Assembly (NCBI GenBank): GCA_965216645.1 | Contig: CBDCGJ010000041.1 | Span: 26,330 to 90,329, forward strand | Length of the DNA: 64,000 nt | Reading direction: 5' to 3' | Origin: CBDCGJ01 sp965216645 | GTDB lineage: Bacteria > Pseudomonadota > Alphaproteobacteria > GCA-2731375 | In this document: one piece after another, positions 44,769 through 52,736 of the stretch | How positions within the stretch are numbered: the first letter of the stretch is position 1 | Layout: each line of letters begins with the position of its first letter | Notes under the pieces: generated by a model | The model's input: only the letters and a program-made list of their open reading frames with translations | Told to the model about the DNA's origin: nothing | Database searches by the model: none | Made by a program: the position numbers and the translations under genes

Positions 44769-46178
44769 ATGGGCGTGCGAAGTCGGGCGTCACGGAATAT
44801 GAAGTTTGTCCGTGTTTGGCTTTGTATTCTCGTTTCCCTGCCCCTCTCAGGACCGGCCGTGGCGCAATGGGACCCAGCCGCGATTGCGGTTGACCCCCGT
44901 CATGAAGATGTCGCACGCAATCCCGCGCTGCTTCCCGAGTTTATCGAGGCCGGCCGTCAGCTTTTCCTGACGAAGTTCAATGATCGTGACGGCGCCGGAA
45001 GGCCAGGCGCGACCGGCGATTCGAAACCCACGGTCCGAGACGCGGCGAACAATATGGAATTTGTCCGCAGTTCCGGCCCCGACGCCATGGCTTGCGTATC
45101 GTGCCACAATGACCCGGTGGCCGGTGGCTCGGGAGATTTTGTCGCCAATGTGTTTGTCGGCGCCCACTTCGCCGATCCCCCCACGTTCCGGATCGGTCCC
45201 GAAACGACGAACGAGCGCAACACGATCGGCATATTCGGTGCCGGTTTGATCGAAACCGTCGCCGTCGAGATGACCGACGAACTCCAACGCTTGCGGGACC
45301 GGGCGAACGAGCGCGCCATGGCAACCGGTCTTGATCAGGAGATTAAAGTCAGCGCCAAAGGCGTGGATTTCGGCAAAATTATCGCCAAACCGAACGGCAC
45401 CCTCGATATCGCGGGCTTGCGGGGAATTGATGAAGACCTTGTGGTTCGACCCTTCGGTACGAAAGGCATTGCGGCGTCCCTTCGCGAATTCACCATCGCC
45501 GCGTTGAACCAGCATCACGGCATTCAGCCGATAGAAAGGTTCGGTTGGGAAAAAACCGGCCGAAGAGACTTCGACCAAGACGGGCATGCGAATGAGTTTT
45601 CGTTAGGTCAAGTCAGCGCCCTGGTGATTTTCCAAGCATCCTTGCCCGCGCCGCGGCGGCAACGCTCGATCGATCCGGATGTGCGGCGCAAGGAACAAGA
45701 GGGCGAACGGACATTCCGGGAAATCGGCTGCGCAACTTGTCACATTCCCGAATTGCCGTTGTCCGGACATGAATTCGTCGAGCCGAACAAATACAATAGA
45801 CCGGGCACGTTAAGGCCCGCGGACATCGAGGCCCCGATCGTGATGCCGCTACCCGGCAAGCACAGAGATGGCGCTTCGGTTCGCGCTTACACCGATTTGA
45901 AAAGGCACAATTTATGCGATGCGGACATAAATCACTTTTGCAACGAAAGGCATCGGCAGGACCAAGTTGACGTCGACCTGTTCCTTACGGCGAAACTTTG
46001 GGACTTGGCGACGTCGGCGCCGTACGGCCATCGCGGTGATCTGAGGACTTTATCCAAAGCGATTCTGGCCCATGGCGGCGAAGCGCGAAACGTGCGCGAA
46101 AACTTTCTGAATGTTTCCGAGTCCAAGAAAAAAAATCTAATTCTGTTTCTCTTAAGCCTCGGCAGGGGCCGCAACTGA
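44769..46178 (+). CDS. exported di-haem oxidoreductase (DHOR / cytochrome c peroxidase-like)
   Basis: 469 residues. Signal peptide up to about residue 32 (FVRVWLCILVSLPLSGPAVA). Two c-type haem sites, CVSCH at 109-113 and CATCH at 321-325, in the wide spacing of the putative di-haem oxidoreductase family related to MauG and cytochrome c peroxidases. The RNTIGIFGAGLIETVA and YGHRGDLRTLSKAILAHGGEA segments are family features. An ATG at 44799 is an alternative start that would shorten the signal peptide's n-region. In other bacteria the family occurs beside iron-regulated imelysin-like proteins; here the neighbour is the interrupted secreted gene. Confidence 0.88.
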   Translation: MGVRSRASRNMKFVRVWLCILVSLPLSGPAVAQWDPAAIAVDPRHEDVARNPALLPEFIEAGRQLFLTKFNDRDGAGRPGATGDSKPTVRDAANNMEFVRSSGPDAMACVSCHNDPVAGGSGDFVANVFVGAHFADPPTFRIGPETTNERNTIGIFGAGLIETVAVEMTDELQRLRDRANERAMATGLDQEIKVSAKGVDFGKIIAKPNGTLDIAGLRGIDEDLVVRPFGTKGIAASLREFTIAALNQHHGIQPIERFGWEKTGRRDFDQDGHANEFSLGQVSALVIFQASLPAPRRQRSIDPDVRRKEQEGERTFREIGCATCHIPELPLSGHEFVEPNKYNRPGTLRPADIEAPIVMPLPGKHRDGASVRAYTDLKRHNLCDADINHFCNERHRQDQVDVDLFLTAKLWDLATSAPYGHRGDLRTLSKAILAHGGEARNVRENFLNVSESKKKNLILFLLSLGRGRN

Positions 46179-46212
46179 AACGGCGATGCGCCCTGGGTGA
46201 GAAAGAATTGCT

Positions 46213-47133
46213 TCAGCCGATCGACTTCAGCTCCGCCAGGGCAATGCCGGCTTCGCCGGCGGTGACGTAGGGCATATAGATCTTGCCGTCGCGGTCGACC
46301 AGAATGTCCGGGTCGCGTAGTTGGTGGACCGGTTTGTCGACGGCGGCGGGTTCCGATGGCAGCATCGGTTCCGCCGCGCCTTCATACTCGAATTGCGGCC
46401 GCAGAACCTCGAAGTCCGGACCCGCCCGCCAATCGGCAGACCCGCCGGTCAGTTGCCAGTCGAAGGCGCGGATTGCTTCCGGCGCGGCGCCGATGGCACT
46501 GTAGAAGACCGTCAGCCGGTCCGGCGCCCGGCGCCAAAGGCCGACATGGCGGATATTCGGCGGGAAGTCGGCCGGAATACCCAGATCCTGGAAAGGCTCC
46601 AGACCGTCCGGCGAACGCAAGAACCGTGCCCGGTAAGCCAGGGCGTAGACGGCGCCGTCATGACCGAAAACCCGCATATAGGGCGCGCCCAGGATTGGCG
46701 CCCGGACCTGAAAATGCAGGCCATCGCTTGACAGTGCGACCCGGCTGGCTTGTACCTTATGGCCATTGAGGACTTGATCGGTGACACCGTGATAGTAGAG
46801 CCAAATGCGGCGCGCCTGCGCGTCGACATGGATTTCTGGGGAGGCGATATGCTCGTGGAACAGGCTGTCGTTCAAATCGAGGACGCCGGGCCCGTGAATG
46901 CGCCAGGGACCGGCAATCCGGTCGGCCACGGCCAGTCGAATATAGGTGCCGTTATGGTGAGAGAAATAGAGATAGTAGCGGCCCAAGGGCGCCGGCACCC
47001 AGTCCGGCACCCGCAGCAGGGCGGGACCGTTGATGTTTGTGCCCATGCGTCGATCCATCTCCGGCCGCACAATCGGCCCGTCGCCAAGCCGATGGGCGGT
47101 GAAATCAAGTGTCGCGGCGTTCGGTGGCGGCAT
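46213..47133 (-). CDS. glycoside-hydrolase-like five-bladed propeller protein
   Basis: 306 residues, cytoplasmic, no signal peptide. Repeated segments such as GRYYLYFSHHNGTYIRLAVA, IWLYYHGVTDQ, YALAYRARFLRSPDGLEPFQ and LRDPDILVDRDGKIYMPYVT are those of the GH43/GH32-type five-bladed propeller. The acidic residues of the blade starts (RPEMDRR near the N-terminus, SPEIHVD near residue 98, RDPDI near 274) could form an active site, but substrate and activity are not established. It is divergent from the peptidase gene; the two starts are 34 bp apart. Confidence 0.7.
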   Translation of the reverse strand: MPPPNAATLDFTAHRLGDGPIVRPEMDRRMGTNINGPALLRVPDWVPAPLGRYYLYFSHHNGTYIRLAVADRIAGPWRIHGPGVLDLNDSLFHEHIASPEIHVDAQARRIWLYYHGVTDQVLNGHKVQASRVALSSDGLHFQVRAPILGAPYMRVFGHDGAVYALAYRARFLRSPDGLEPFQDLGIPADFPPNIRHVGLWRRAPDRLTVFYSAIGAAPEAIRAFDWQLTGGSADWRAGPDFEVLRPQFEYEGAAEPMLPSEPAAVDKPVHQLRDPDILVDRDGKIYMPYVTAGEAGIALAELKSIG

Positions 47134-47167
47134 GGCATTGGTCTTGTCAAATAGGCGGGAGGATCAT

Positions 47168-48259
47168 GTGTTAGCGATACCAAGCCGGTTCGGCAAGCCG
47201 GCGATGCCCGCTGCCGTGGTATTTTTGTTGTGGCTGACGATCGGGCTGATGCTTCCGGTGGGCGAGGTGGCGGCCGATCGGGTCAAACTGCCGGTGCTGA
47301 GGGATCGGACGGCGTCGCCGCGGGTGGTTTATATCGAAAATCCGCGCTTCCCCACGATATCCGAGGCCGATCGGCTGGCCGTGCTGCGCCGGGCGGCGGC
47401 GCTGGTGAAGGCGCATTTCGCCATTACCCTGCACTTACCCGCGGCGGTCGAGACAATCGATATCGGGCAGGCTTTCGCCCCCCTCGCCGCCAAGCCGCCG
47501 AAGTCCTTCGCCCGGTTGATCGGCGACTTCCGCCACGATGCCGTCGATTGGGGCCAGGTCGAGGACATGCTGATCAGGCAAATGCAGGGCCGCCGTGACG
47601 GCTTCGCCGATCAAGTCGCATTTGCCGCACCCCATCTGGTGCGCCCGCCGGCGGACGGAACCCTGCGCGGTTTTGCCGCGGCGGTGGCGGCGACCTATCG
47701 GCACCGGCTCGACCATTGGCGCCGGGCACGGCTGGCCGACGGGCGGGCGATGATCGGCCCGTTGCGCGATGGCCGCGAACTGCCGGTGCACGAATACGCC
47801 TATTGGGCCTTGCTGGCGAAGCGGGGCATGGCGGCGGACGTCATCCTCACCAATCAGCTGGTCGCCAGCGTCGAATATATTCCGACGCCGGTGCATACGG
47901 CGATCCGCGGCGGCGTCACCGGCGGCGGTTCGGAATACAATCCCAAGGCCCAATTCGGCGCCTCCGTCTGGCTCTCCCTGGCGCCGTTCCTGCTCGACGA
48001 TCCGCAGATGCGCGCACTCCGCGGCGGCCGGACCTATACGAGGACGGCGGCGCTCGATTATGCCGGCACGCTCTTGGCCCATGAGCTTGGCCATCTGCTG
48101 CTCCATCTCGGCCATCCCTGGGACAATCCCGCCTGTCTGATGCGGCCGGCGGCCCTGCTGGATTTCGCCGCCTGGGCCGCTCAACTGAATCCCGCGGCCT
48201 GCGAACTCGACAGCAGTCCCGCCATGACCCCCGGCAATCTCCGCATTCCAATCTGGTAA
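47168..48259 (+). CDS. exported zinc metallopeptidase-like protein (HEXXH)
   Basis: 363 residues from a GTG preceded by GGGAGG; the frame is open further upstream but that part is antisense to the neighbouring gene. A signal peptide covers about residues 1-36 (AAVVFLLWLTIGLMLPVGEV). The zinc motif HELGHLLLHLGH starts at His305; the two His and the Glu of HELGH plus the later His make a metzincin-like HEXXHxxxxxH arrangement, and the nearby CLMRP carries the Met-turn-like Met. The rest has no named domain. Substrate unknown. Confidence 0.8.
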   Translation: MLAIPSRFGKPAMPAAVVFLLWLTIGLMLPVGEVAADRVKLPVLRDRTASPRVVYIENPRFPTISEADRLAVLRRAAALVKAHFAITLHLPAAVETIDIGQAFAPLAAKPPKSFARLIGDFRHDAVDWGQVEDMLIRQMQGRRDGFADQVAFAAPHLVRPPADGTLRGFAAAVAATYRHRLDHWRRARLADGRAMIGPLRDGRELPVHEYAYWALLAKRGMAADVILTNQLVASVEYIPTPVHTAIRGGVTGGGSEYNPKAQFGASVWLSLAPFLLDDPQMRALRGGRTYTRTAALDYAGTLLAHELGHLLLHLGHPWDNPACLMRPAALLDFAAWAAQLNPAACELDSSPAMTPGNLRIPIW

Positions 48260-48647
48260 GGAATCGAACGGCGCCAGCACGACTTTTGAGCACTGGCAAT
48301 TCTCCGCGTGCGCGCGTCAGTCGAAAGCCGCGGTATGATGTCCCCGGAATATTCATCATCCGAGATTATGGTGAAGTTTCAGTAACTAGTATGATTAATA
48401 ACCTTTTATGCAAAAAAGACAGATTCTGTAAATTCAAAGGAAACAGGGTCAAGATTCGAAATTCATATGAAATTCTATAGGTGGTATATGTTGTCAAATG
48501 GCAGTTCTTTATTCGCGGCGTCTCGTTATGCAAGTGTAGGTAAGGGTTTTGTCTCCATTTTTTGCAGGCCTCTGCGTCCAAATGTCGGTTTCGCTATGTC
48601 CATTCGCGCATCCCGAGGCATGTGAGCCTATCAGCCGAGCGTTCGAT

Positions 48648-48803
48648 GTGCTTCCGGGTCACCCAAACCAATTGCCCGACCCGCTCGCCAAATCCTTTCG
48701 CGCCATTGCCCCGGGTTTGCGCGGCAAGATCCTTGGATAGGTCGTCTTCCTAATGCTGTATCTCGGCGATCGCCTCGGCTTTCACGCCGGACTGTCGGCA
48801 TAG
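48648..48803 (+). pseudogene. C-terminal fragment of a paralog of the 49578 membrane protein gene
   Basis: Read in one frame this gives HPNQLPDPLAKSFRAIAPGL then RGKILG, a TAG at 48738-48740, and VVFLMLYLGDRLGFHAGLSA with a final TAG. The end of the 49578-50363 product is ALVLRGMILGYFVFLLLYFS and RLGFHAGLLP, so the two align residue by residue, with the TAG replacing a Tyr codon (TAC). The upstream part is not recognisable. The relic is followed by a family D element at the same distance as the intact copy. Confidence 0.7.
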
Positions 48804-48835
48804 CGCCGGGTCTTTTCTACCTTTGCTTCATGTAA

Positions 48836-48920
48836 TAAAGGGGACAGGATGATATTAACTCAGGCGAATTCTGGGCCACCAGCTGTCGGCAATTCAAAAA
48901 TATATACTGTCCCACGTTTA
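48836..48920. repeat. family D doublet after the relic gene
   Basis: Left arm AAAGGGGACAGGATGATATT, right arm AAAATATATACTGTCCCACG. It starts 32 bp after the relic's stop codon; compare 50399, which starts 35 bp after the intact paralog. Confidence 0.75.
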
Positions 48921-49217
48921 TTGTAGCGGTATGCTGTCCTGTCCTGCGAGGGCAATTTCTAGTTTGGCTGCTTCCTTGGAAAAAGAGGCAATATCATAAT
49001 GTACAAAATCTAAATCTATCCGGCCGAATGTAGTTCGCTGATAATATATACACTGTCACGAATAAGAGACTGCTTTTGTCATGTTCGCACAGCATATGCG
49101 AACTATCGCGCGGCTTGCGGCTTAGCTGGTTTGGCTCCAATTATTACCGACGATTCGCTTGAGGTGAAATTCTGCCGTCGACACCTATCATGCCTGTCCG
49201 GGTAATGGGAAATAGCT

Positions 49218-49276
49218 TACTGTCCCCGTTTAAATATTGCCCAAACGCCGGCGCCTAACCCACAGCGTGCGGCCGG
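49218..49276. repeat. family D arm joined to a cupin-tail-like sequence
   Basis: CTGTCCCCGTTTAAATATTG followed by CCCAAACGCCGGCGCCTAAC and CCACAGCGTGCGGCC. Nearly the same 55 bases occur at 51527-51580. Read on the minus strand the second part gives GRTLWVRRRRLG, like the end of the double-cupin gene product (GCTLWVKRGHLTG), and the repeat arm provides a TAA stop. Confidence 0.65.
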
Positions 49277-49577
49277 TTCGGCGATGGGGACATCGCGACG
49301 GCATGTCCACATCAAATTGTAGATTTGTCCTCGATGGTGTAAAAACAAATCTTGTGTTGGTCGGGGCGGACCTCAACCGGCCAGTAGCCTTCTACGTCGC
49401 CGCCAAGAAAGCCGCCGGTCAGATGCTCAAACTGGCGCCCTCCGCCTATTTGGCCGCGACAATTTCTGCAAATTGAAGGGCCGGAGAACAGGGCTTACAA
49501 GGGGATCTGAGGAAATTAATGCCGAATATCCAAGCTGACACTCGATTCAGCACCTAAATCAGCCGTGTATTTTGCCG

Positions 49578-50363
49578 ATGACGAAGTCCGACTTACCGTT
49601 CAATTTTGACGCCACGCGCGCGGAGGTGCGGCGGTCGCTCGAGATCTTGTCGAAAAAAGGCCGCCATTTCGATTTCGTTATAATCGAGGATCCAGCTTCC
49701 GAACTGTGGCTTCAAGTCAGGAAATGGGACGATGGGACCGAAGAACATATCGAGATCGGCTTCCCCCTTTGCGCGTGGTCGTTCCCCTATGAGGAAAGGT
49801 TGCGGGCGTTCCTGCGCGACCGGCGGATCACGTTCGACACGCTCGAGCATGACATCGATTTCCTGATGATCGGCCGCGACCTCCCGCCCGACCGGCTGGC
49901 GGATCTGTGCTTCGAGATATTTGCAGACGTCTTCCAACTCGATCCGCCGCAACGGTTCGAGCTGAAGTCGACGTTGCTGAAGGTATATTGGGCCAAAAAA
50001 CATATGGCCTTGGTGGGGAAGTACGGCGTTTCCGGGTTGCTGTCGTTGATGACGATTTTGGCCGGCTCGATCTTTCTTTATCGCCAAGGCCTGTCTCCCC
50101 CGACCTTCCCGCCAACATCGATGCTGGCCGTGGGGCTGGATGCGGTATTCCTCGTGGCGTTGGCGGGCACGTTTATCTGGAACAAAGTCTGCGGGCGCGC
50201 TGCGAACGACTATGTCCGGCAGAATCCTCAACTCGTTGCCTCTACGGCGAAACCACCTCCGGATTACGCGCTGGTGCTGCGCGGCATGATCCTCGGCTAC
50301 TTTGTCTTCCTGCTGCTGTACTTCAGCCTTCGTCTCGGCTTTCATGCAGGACTATTGCCTTAG
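49578..50363 (+). CDS. membrane protein of unknown function
   Basis: 261 residues from the ATG at 49578; a TTG two codons earlier is possible. The N-terminal 145 residues are soluble, acidic and carry WLQVRKWDDGTEEHIEIGFP, which looks like a small beta-sheet domain. Three hydrophobic segments follow at about 150-168, 182-202 and 234-256. No family recognised. A decayed paralog of its C-terminal end lies 1.5 kb upstream, so the gene was duplicated here. No good ribosome site is visible. Confidence 0.7.
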   Translation: MTKSDLPFNFDATRAEVRRSLEILSKKGRHFDFVIIEDPASELWLQVRKWDDGTEEHIEIGFPLCAWSFPYEERLRAFLRDRRITFDTLEHDIDFLMIGRDLPPDRLADLCFEIFADVFQLDPPQRFELKSTLLKVYWAKKHMALVGKYGVSGLLSLMTILAGSIFLYRQGLSPPTFPPTSMLAVGLDAVFLVALAGTFIWNKVCGRAANDYVRQNPQLVASTAKPPPDYALVLRGMILGYFVFLLLYFSLRLGFHAGLLP

Positions 50364-50694
50364 CGCAGGGTTTGCGCGGCCCCCGCGTTGGAGCACTTAT
50401 AGGGACAGTATATTATTAATTTGCATCGAGTTTCGCGTCACCGTAATCCGGCGGCTTCAAATAAAATACTGTCCCTAATAAATTATTCGCCTTTTGTATA
50501 ATTAGACGGCCTTTGCTGTAAATTCATGCAATGTTTGGCTTAATAAGCAGAACCTTAATCAACACCATAGAATCTTTTTGGGGTGGAAAACATCCCAACA
50601 TTCATCTATTCTTTTCTACGAGGGCAACTTTTTTACAATAATTCTTTGCGAGTGGGCATACTCGCCAAGAGTTTTTCATTAAGGGGTGTGTCCT
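50364..50694. other. 331-bp intergenic region with a family D doublet
   Basis: After the doublet at 50399-50480 the sequence is AT-rich (50480-50680), which should contain the promoter of the next gene. No gene seen. Confidence 0.5.
50399..50480. repeat. family D doublet
   Basis: ATAGGGACAGTATATTATTA and AATAAAATACTGTCCCTAAT, inverted, about 40 bp between. Confidence 0.8.
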
Positions 50695-51447
50695 ATGTTC
50701 GCAGGTAGTTCGTCGGGCAATTCATATGAATTGCCGTTCCAAACGCTTTGGCAGCATTTCTTGTCAATTTTGAAAATTGGCCGGCCACCTGTTTGGTGGT
50801 TTGTCGCAGTCTTCGTTCTCATCGATTTGGCGTTTATCGGCGTCCACGTCGTGTGGATGTTGTTCCGGTTTTTCCTTGATGCGAGCCATGTTCCGAGACT
50901 ATGGGATTTGGGCGTGGATGGCGCATTTCCGGAAATGTATAACTATATCAAATGGATGTTCATCATCTGCGCATTATTGTTCGCCTATGTTCGGACGAAA
51001 TCGCCTATGTTGCTGTGTTTCTCCATCGTTTTTCTCATTGTGCTGATCGACGATTGGGGCCAGTTGCATGAGCAGGGCGGGGATATGATCGCGCCCTATT
51101 TGGGGTTTGAACGGATAGTAGGACTGAAGGCGTCGGCAATTGGCGAATTGTTCACTTTCGCACTGCTTGGAATAGGCGTTGTTGCTCTGCTCGCATGCGC
51201 CAACACGCTCTGCTCAGAGAAGTATAAGCCCTTGAATTCCTATTTTCTGATCGTCTTGGCCGGATTGATTTTTACCGCGGTCGTGGTTGATACCATACAT
51301 TCCCTGAGCTTTTTCAAGGCCGAGAATGTGTTTGCGAAATTCGCAAATGGAGCACTGGGCGTTTTCGAAGACGGCGGCGAAATGATATTCGGATCCATCG
51401 GTTGCGGCGGCGCGATTGCCGCAAAGATGTTGAGCAGGAAAGAATAA
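50695..51447 (+). CDS. polytopic membrane protein of unknown function
   Basis: 250 residues from the ATG at 50695, which has AAGGGG eight bases upstream. Five or six transmembrane helices: about 33-60, 85-100, 103-120, 147-170, 182-203 and possibly 225-240. Charged loops contain DDWGQLHEQGGD and FEDGGEMIFGS, two acidic/His stretches that could bind a metal or be catalytic. I do not recognise a family. GC is lower than average. A family D element starts 11 bp after the stop. Confidence 0.75.
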   Translation: MFAGSSSGNSYELPFQTLWQHFLSILKIGRPPVWWFVAVFVLIDLAFIGVHVVWMLFRFFLDASHVPRLWDLGVDGAFPEMYNYIKWMFIICALLFAYVRTKSPMLLCFSIVFLIVLIDDWGQLHEQGGDMIAPYLGFERIVGLKASAIGELFTFALLGIGVVALLACANTLCSEKYKPLNSYFLIVLAGLIFTAVVVDTIHSLSFFKAENVFAKFANGALGVFEDGGEMIFGSIGCGGAIAAKMLSRKE

Positions 51448-51457
51448 CGAGCAAATT

Positions 51458-51583
51458 TTACGGGGACGGTGTTCAATTTCTTTCGGAGCTCGGTGGTGCG
51501 CCGCCGGTCTATGAGAAATCACTCACTGTCCCCGTTTAAATATCGCCCAAACGCCCACGCCTAACCCACAGCGTGCGGCCCTT
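51458..51583. repeat. family D doublet plus cupin-tail-like relic
   Basis: Left arm TTTACGGGGACGGTGTTCAA, right arm TCACTCACTGTCCCCGTTTA (to 51540), then CGCCCAAACGCCCACGCCTA and ACCCACAGCGTGCGGCCC. The last part repeats 49218-49276. Confidence 0.7.
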
Positions 51584-51605
51584 TTTCCATCCACAGATAC
51601 CTAGA

Positions 51606-51955
51606 TCAATCTCGTTCTACACCCGCAAGTACATGGATGTCGGCATCTTGCTCCAACAATTCTATGGCTCGATAGGTCAGCATAGAGAGGAGGCGGTCTT
51701 TGGTGTTCAGCAACCGTCGAATGAGCGCCTTTTCCGTTGCGATTTCGATCGCAATGCGGGCTGCATATCGATCTTTGTAGCCTCCTGAAACCGCCCAATC
51801 ACCATCTCGGTGCAGCTGAAATGCATGCCATGCTTCATTCAAGATGTCGCTGACAAGATATCGCTGAGCTTACGATTCAATGCCGGACGATCCGAGAGGA
51901 TTTCGTATTGTTGGTGCGACCAACCGTCATTTATTGGAGGTTTGTTGGATTTCAT
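51606..51955 (-). pseudogene. small unknown gene split by a 14-bp tandem duplication
   Basis: From the ATG at 51955 the minus strand reads MKSNKPPINDGWSHQQYEIL, SDRPALNRKLSDILSATS and a TGA. The next part, in another frame, reads SDILNEAWHAFQLHRDGDW, AVSGGYKDRYAARIAIEIAT and ends HVLAGVERD at 51606. The junction contains two adjacent 14-mers, CAAGATGTCGCTGA (51840-51853) and CAAGATATCGCTGA (51854-51867, one base different). Removing one copy joins the frames as RKLSDILNEAWHAF and yields a single 111-residue protein. The protein family is not recognised. Confidence 0.65.
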
Positions 51956-51975
51956 CGATCTTAATCAGAGGTCAC

Positions 51976-52638
51976 TCACCCCACCCCCGTCAAATGCCCG
52001 CGCTTGACCCAGAGCGTGCAGCCGGTCTCGCTGTAGGGGGCGTGGCGGCTCCCGTCGGGTTGGCGGAGCCAGGTGCCGGCGAGGTAGGTGCCGTGTTCGT
52101 CGCGCAGCTCGCCGGAAAGCACGAAGACCTCCTCGCCGCCCGGATGCTCGTCGTTCTCGACCTTGGCGCCGGGTGCGAATTTCACCAAATAGACCCGTTC
52201 GTCGCCGAATTCGTGCAGCGGCAGGGCCGACAGGCCGGGGACCGGGCGGGGCTGCCATTCCGCGTTATTCGTATCGATGGCGAACTGTTTCGTGTCGGCA
52301 TCGTCGAACTGGCGCAGCTTGACCAAAATCGTGCAGCCGTCGGGGCAGATCGGCGTGTGTTTGGTGCCGGCCGGATTGCGCACATAGCTGCCGGCGGGAT
52401 ATTGGCCATGCTCATCCCCGAAGGTACCGTCGAGGACGAAGAATTCCTCCCCCTTGGCGTGGGTATGGGCGCTGAAGTTGGCGCCGGGCAGGAAGCGGAC
52501 GATGGTTGTGGCCCGCGCCACCTCGTCGCCGATGCGATCGAGCATCTTGCGTTCGACCCCGGCACTGGGCGAGGCGGTCCAGTTCATGGTGTTGGTATCG
52601 ATCACCACCCGTTCGTTGAAATCGGCATTGATGCGCAT
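51976..52638 (-). CDS. double-cupin protein, ChrR-like
   Basis: 220 residues from the ATG at 52638, which follows AAAGGA. Two cupin domains: the first has GANFSAHTHAKGEEFFVLDG (about 51-70), the second GAKVENDEHPGGEEVFVLSG (about 156-175). Each contains the His/Glu metal ligands, although the second lacks one of the paired histidines. The ends TPICPDGCTILVKLRQF and APYSETGCTLWVKRGHL are the ChrR-type cupin closing motif. There is no N-terminal anti-sigma zinc domain, so it is a stand-alone enzyme or sensor rather than an anti-sigma factor. Divergent from the VWA gene. Confidence 0.85.
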   Translation of the reverse strand: MRINADFNERVVIDTNTMNWTASPSAGVERKMLDRIGDEVARATTIVRFLPGANFSAHTHAKGEEFFVLDGTFGDEHGQYPAGSYVRNPAGTKHTPICPDGCTILVKLRQFDDADTKQFAIDTNNAEWQPRPVPGLSALPLHEFGDERVYLVKFAPGAKVENDEHPGGEEVFVLSGELRDEHGTYLAGTWLRQPDGSRHAPYSETGCTLWVKRGHLTGVG

Positions 52639-52736
52639 GGCGTTGTCCTTTCGGCTTGCGGTCGGCGTTGCGACGCGAAATAATCGCAGCCGCATGGAAT
52701 ACAATTGATTGTTAACCAATACGGGGGGTGTTGGCC

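Larger units (their letters stand above)
48260..49577. other. 1.3-kb decayed region with relics and repeats
   Basis: AT-rich at 48370-48490 with no convincing frame; then a pseudogene fragment (48648-48803), a family D doublet (48836-48920), a half element with a cupin-tail relic (49218-49276) and about 300 bp before the next gene in which I see nothing definite. Confidence 0.55.

Noticed and set aside
49237..49476. Plus-strand 79-codon frame
   Set aside because: Its first third is antisense to the cupin-tail relic; the rest has no ribosome site or recognised similarity.
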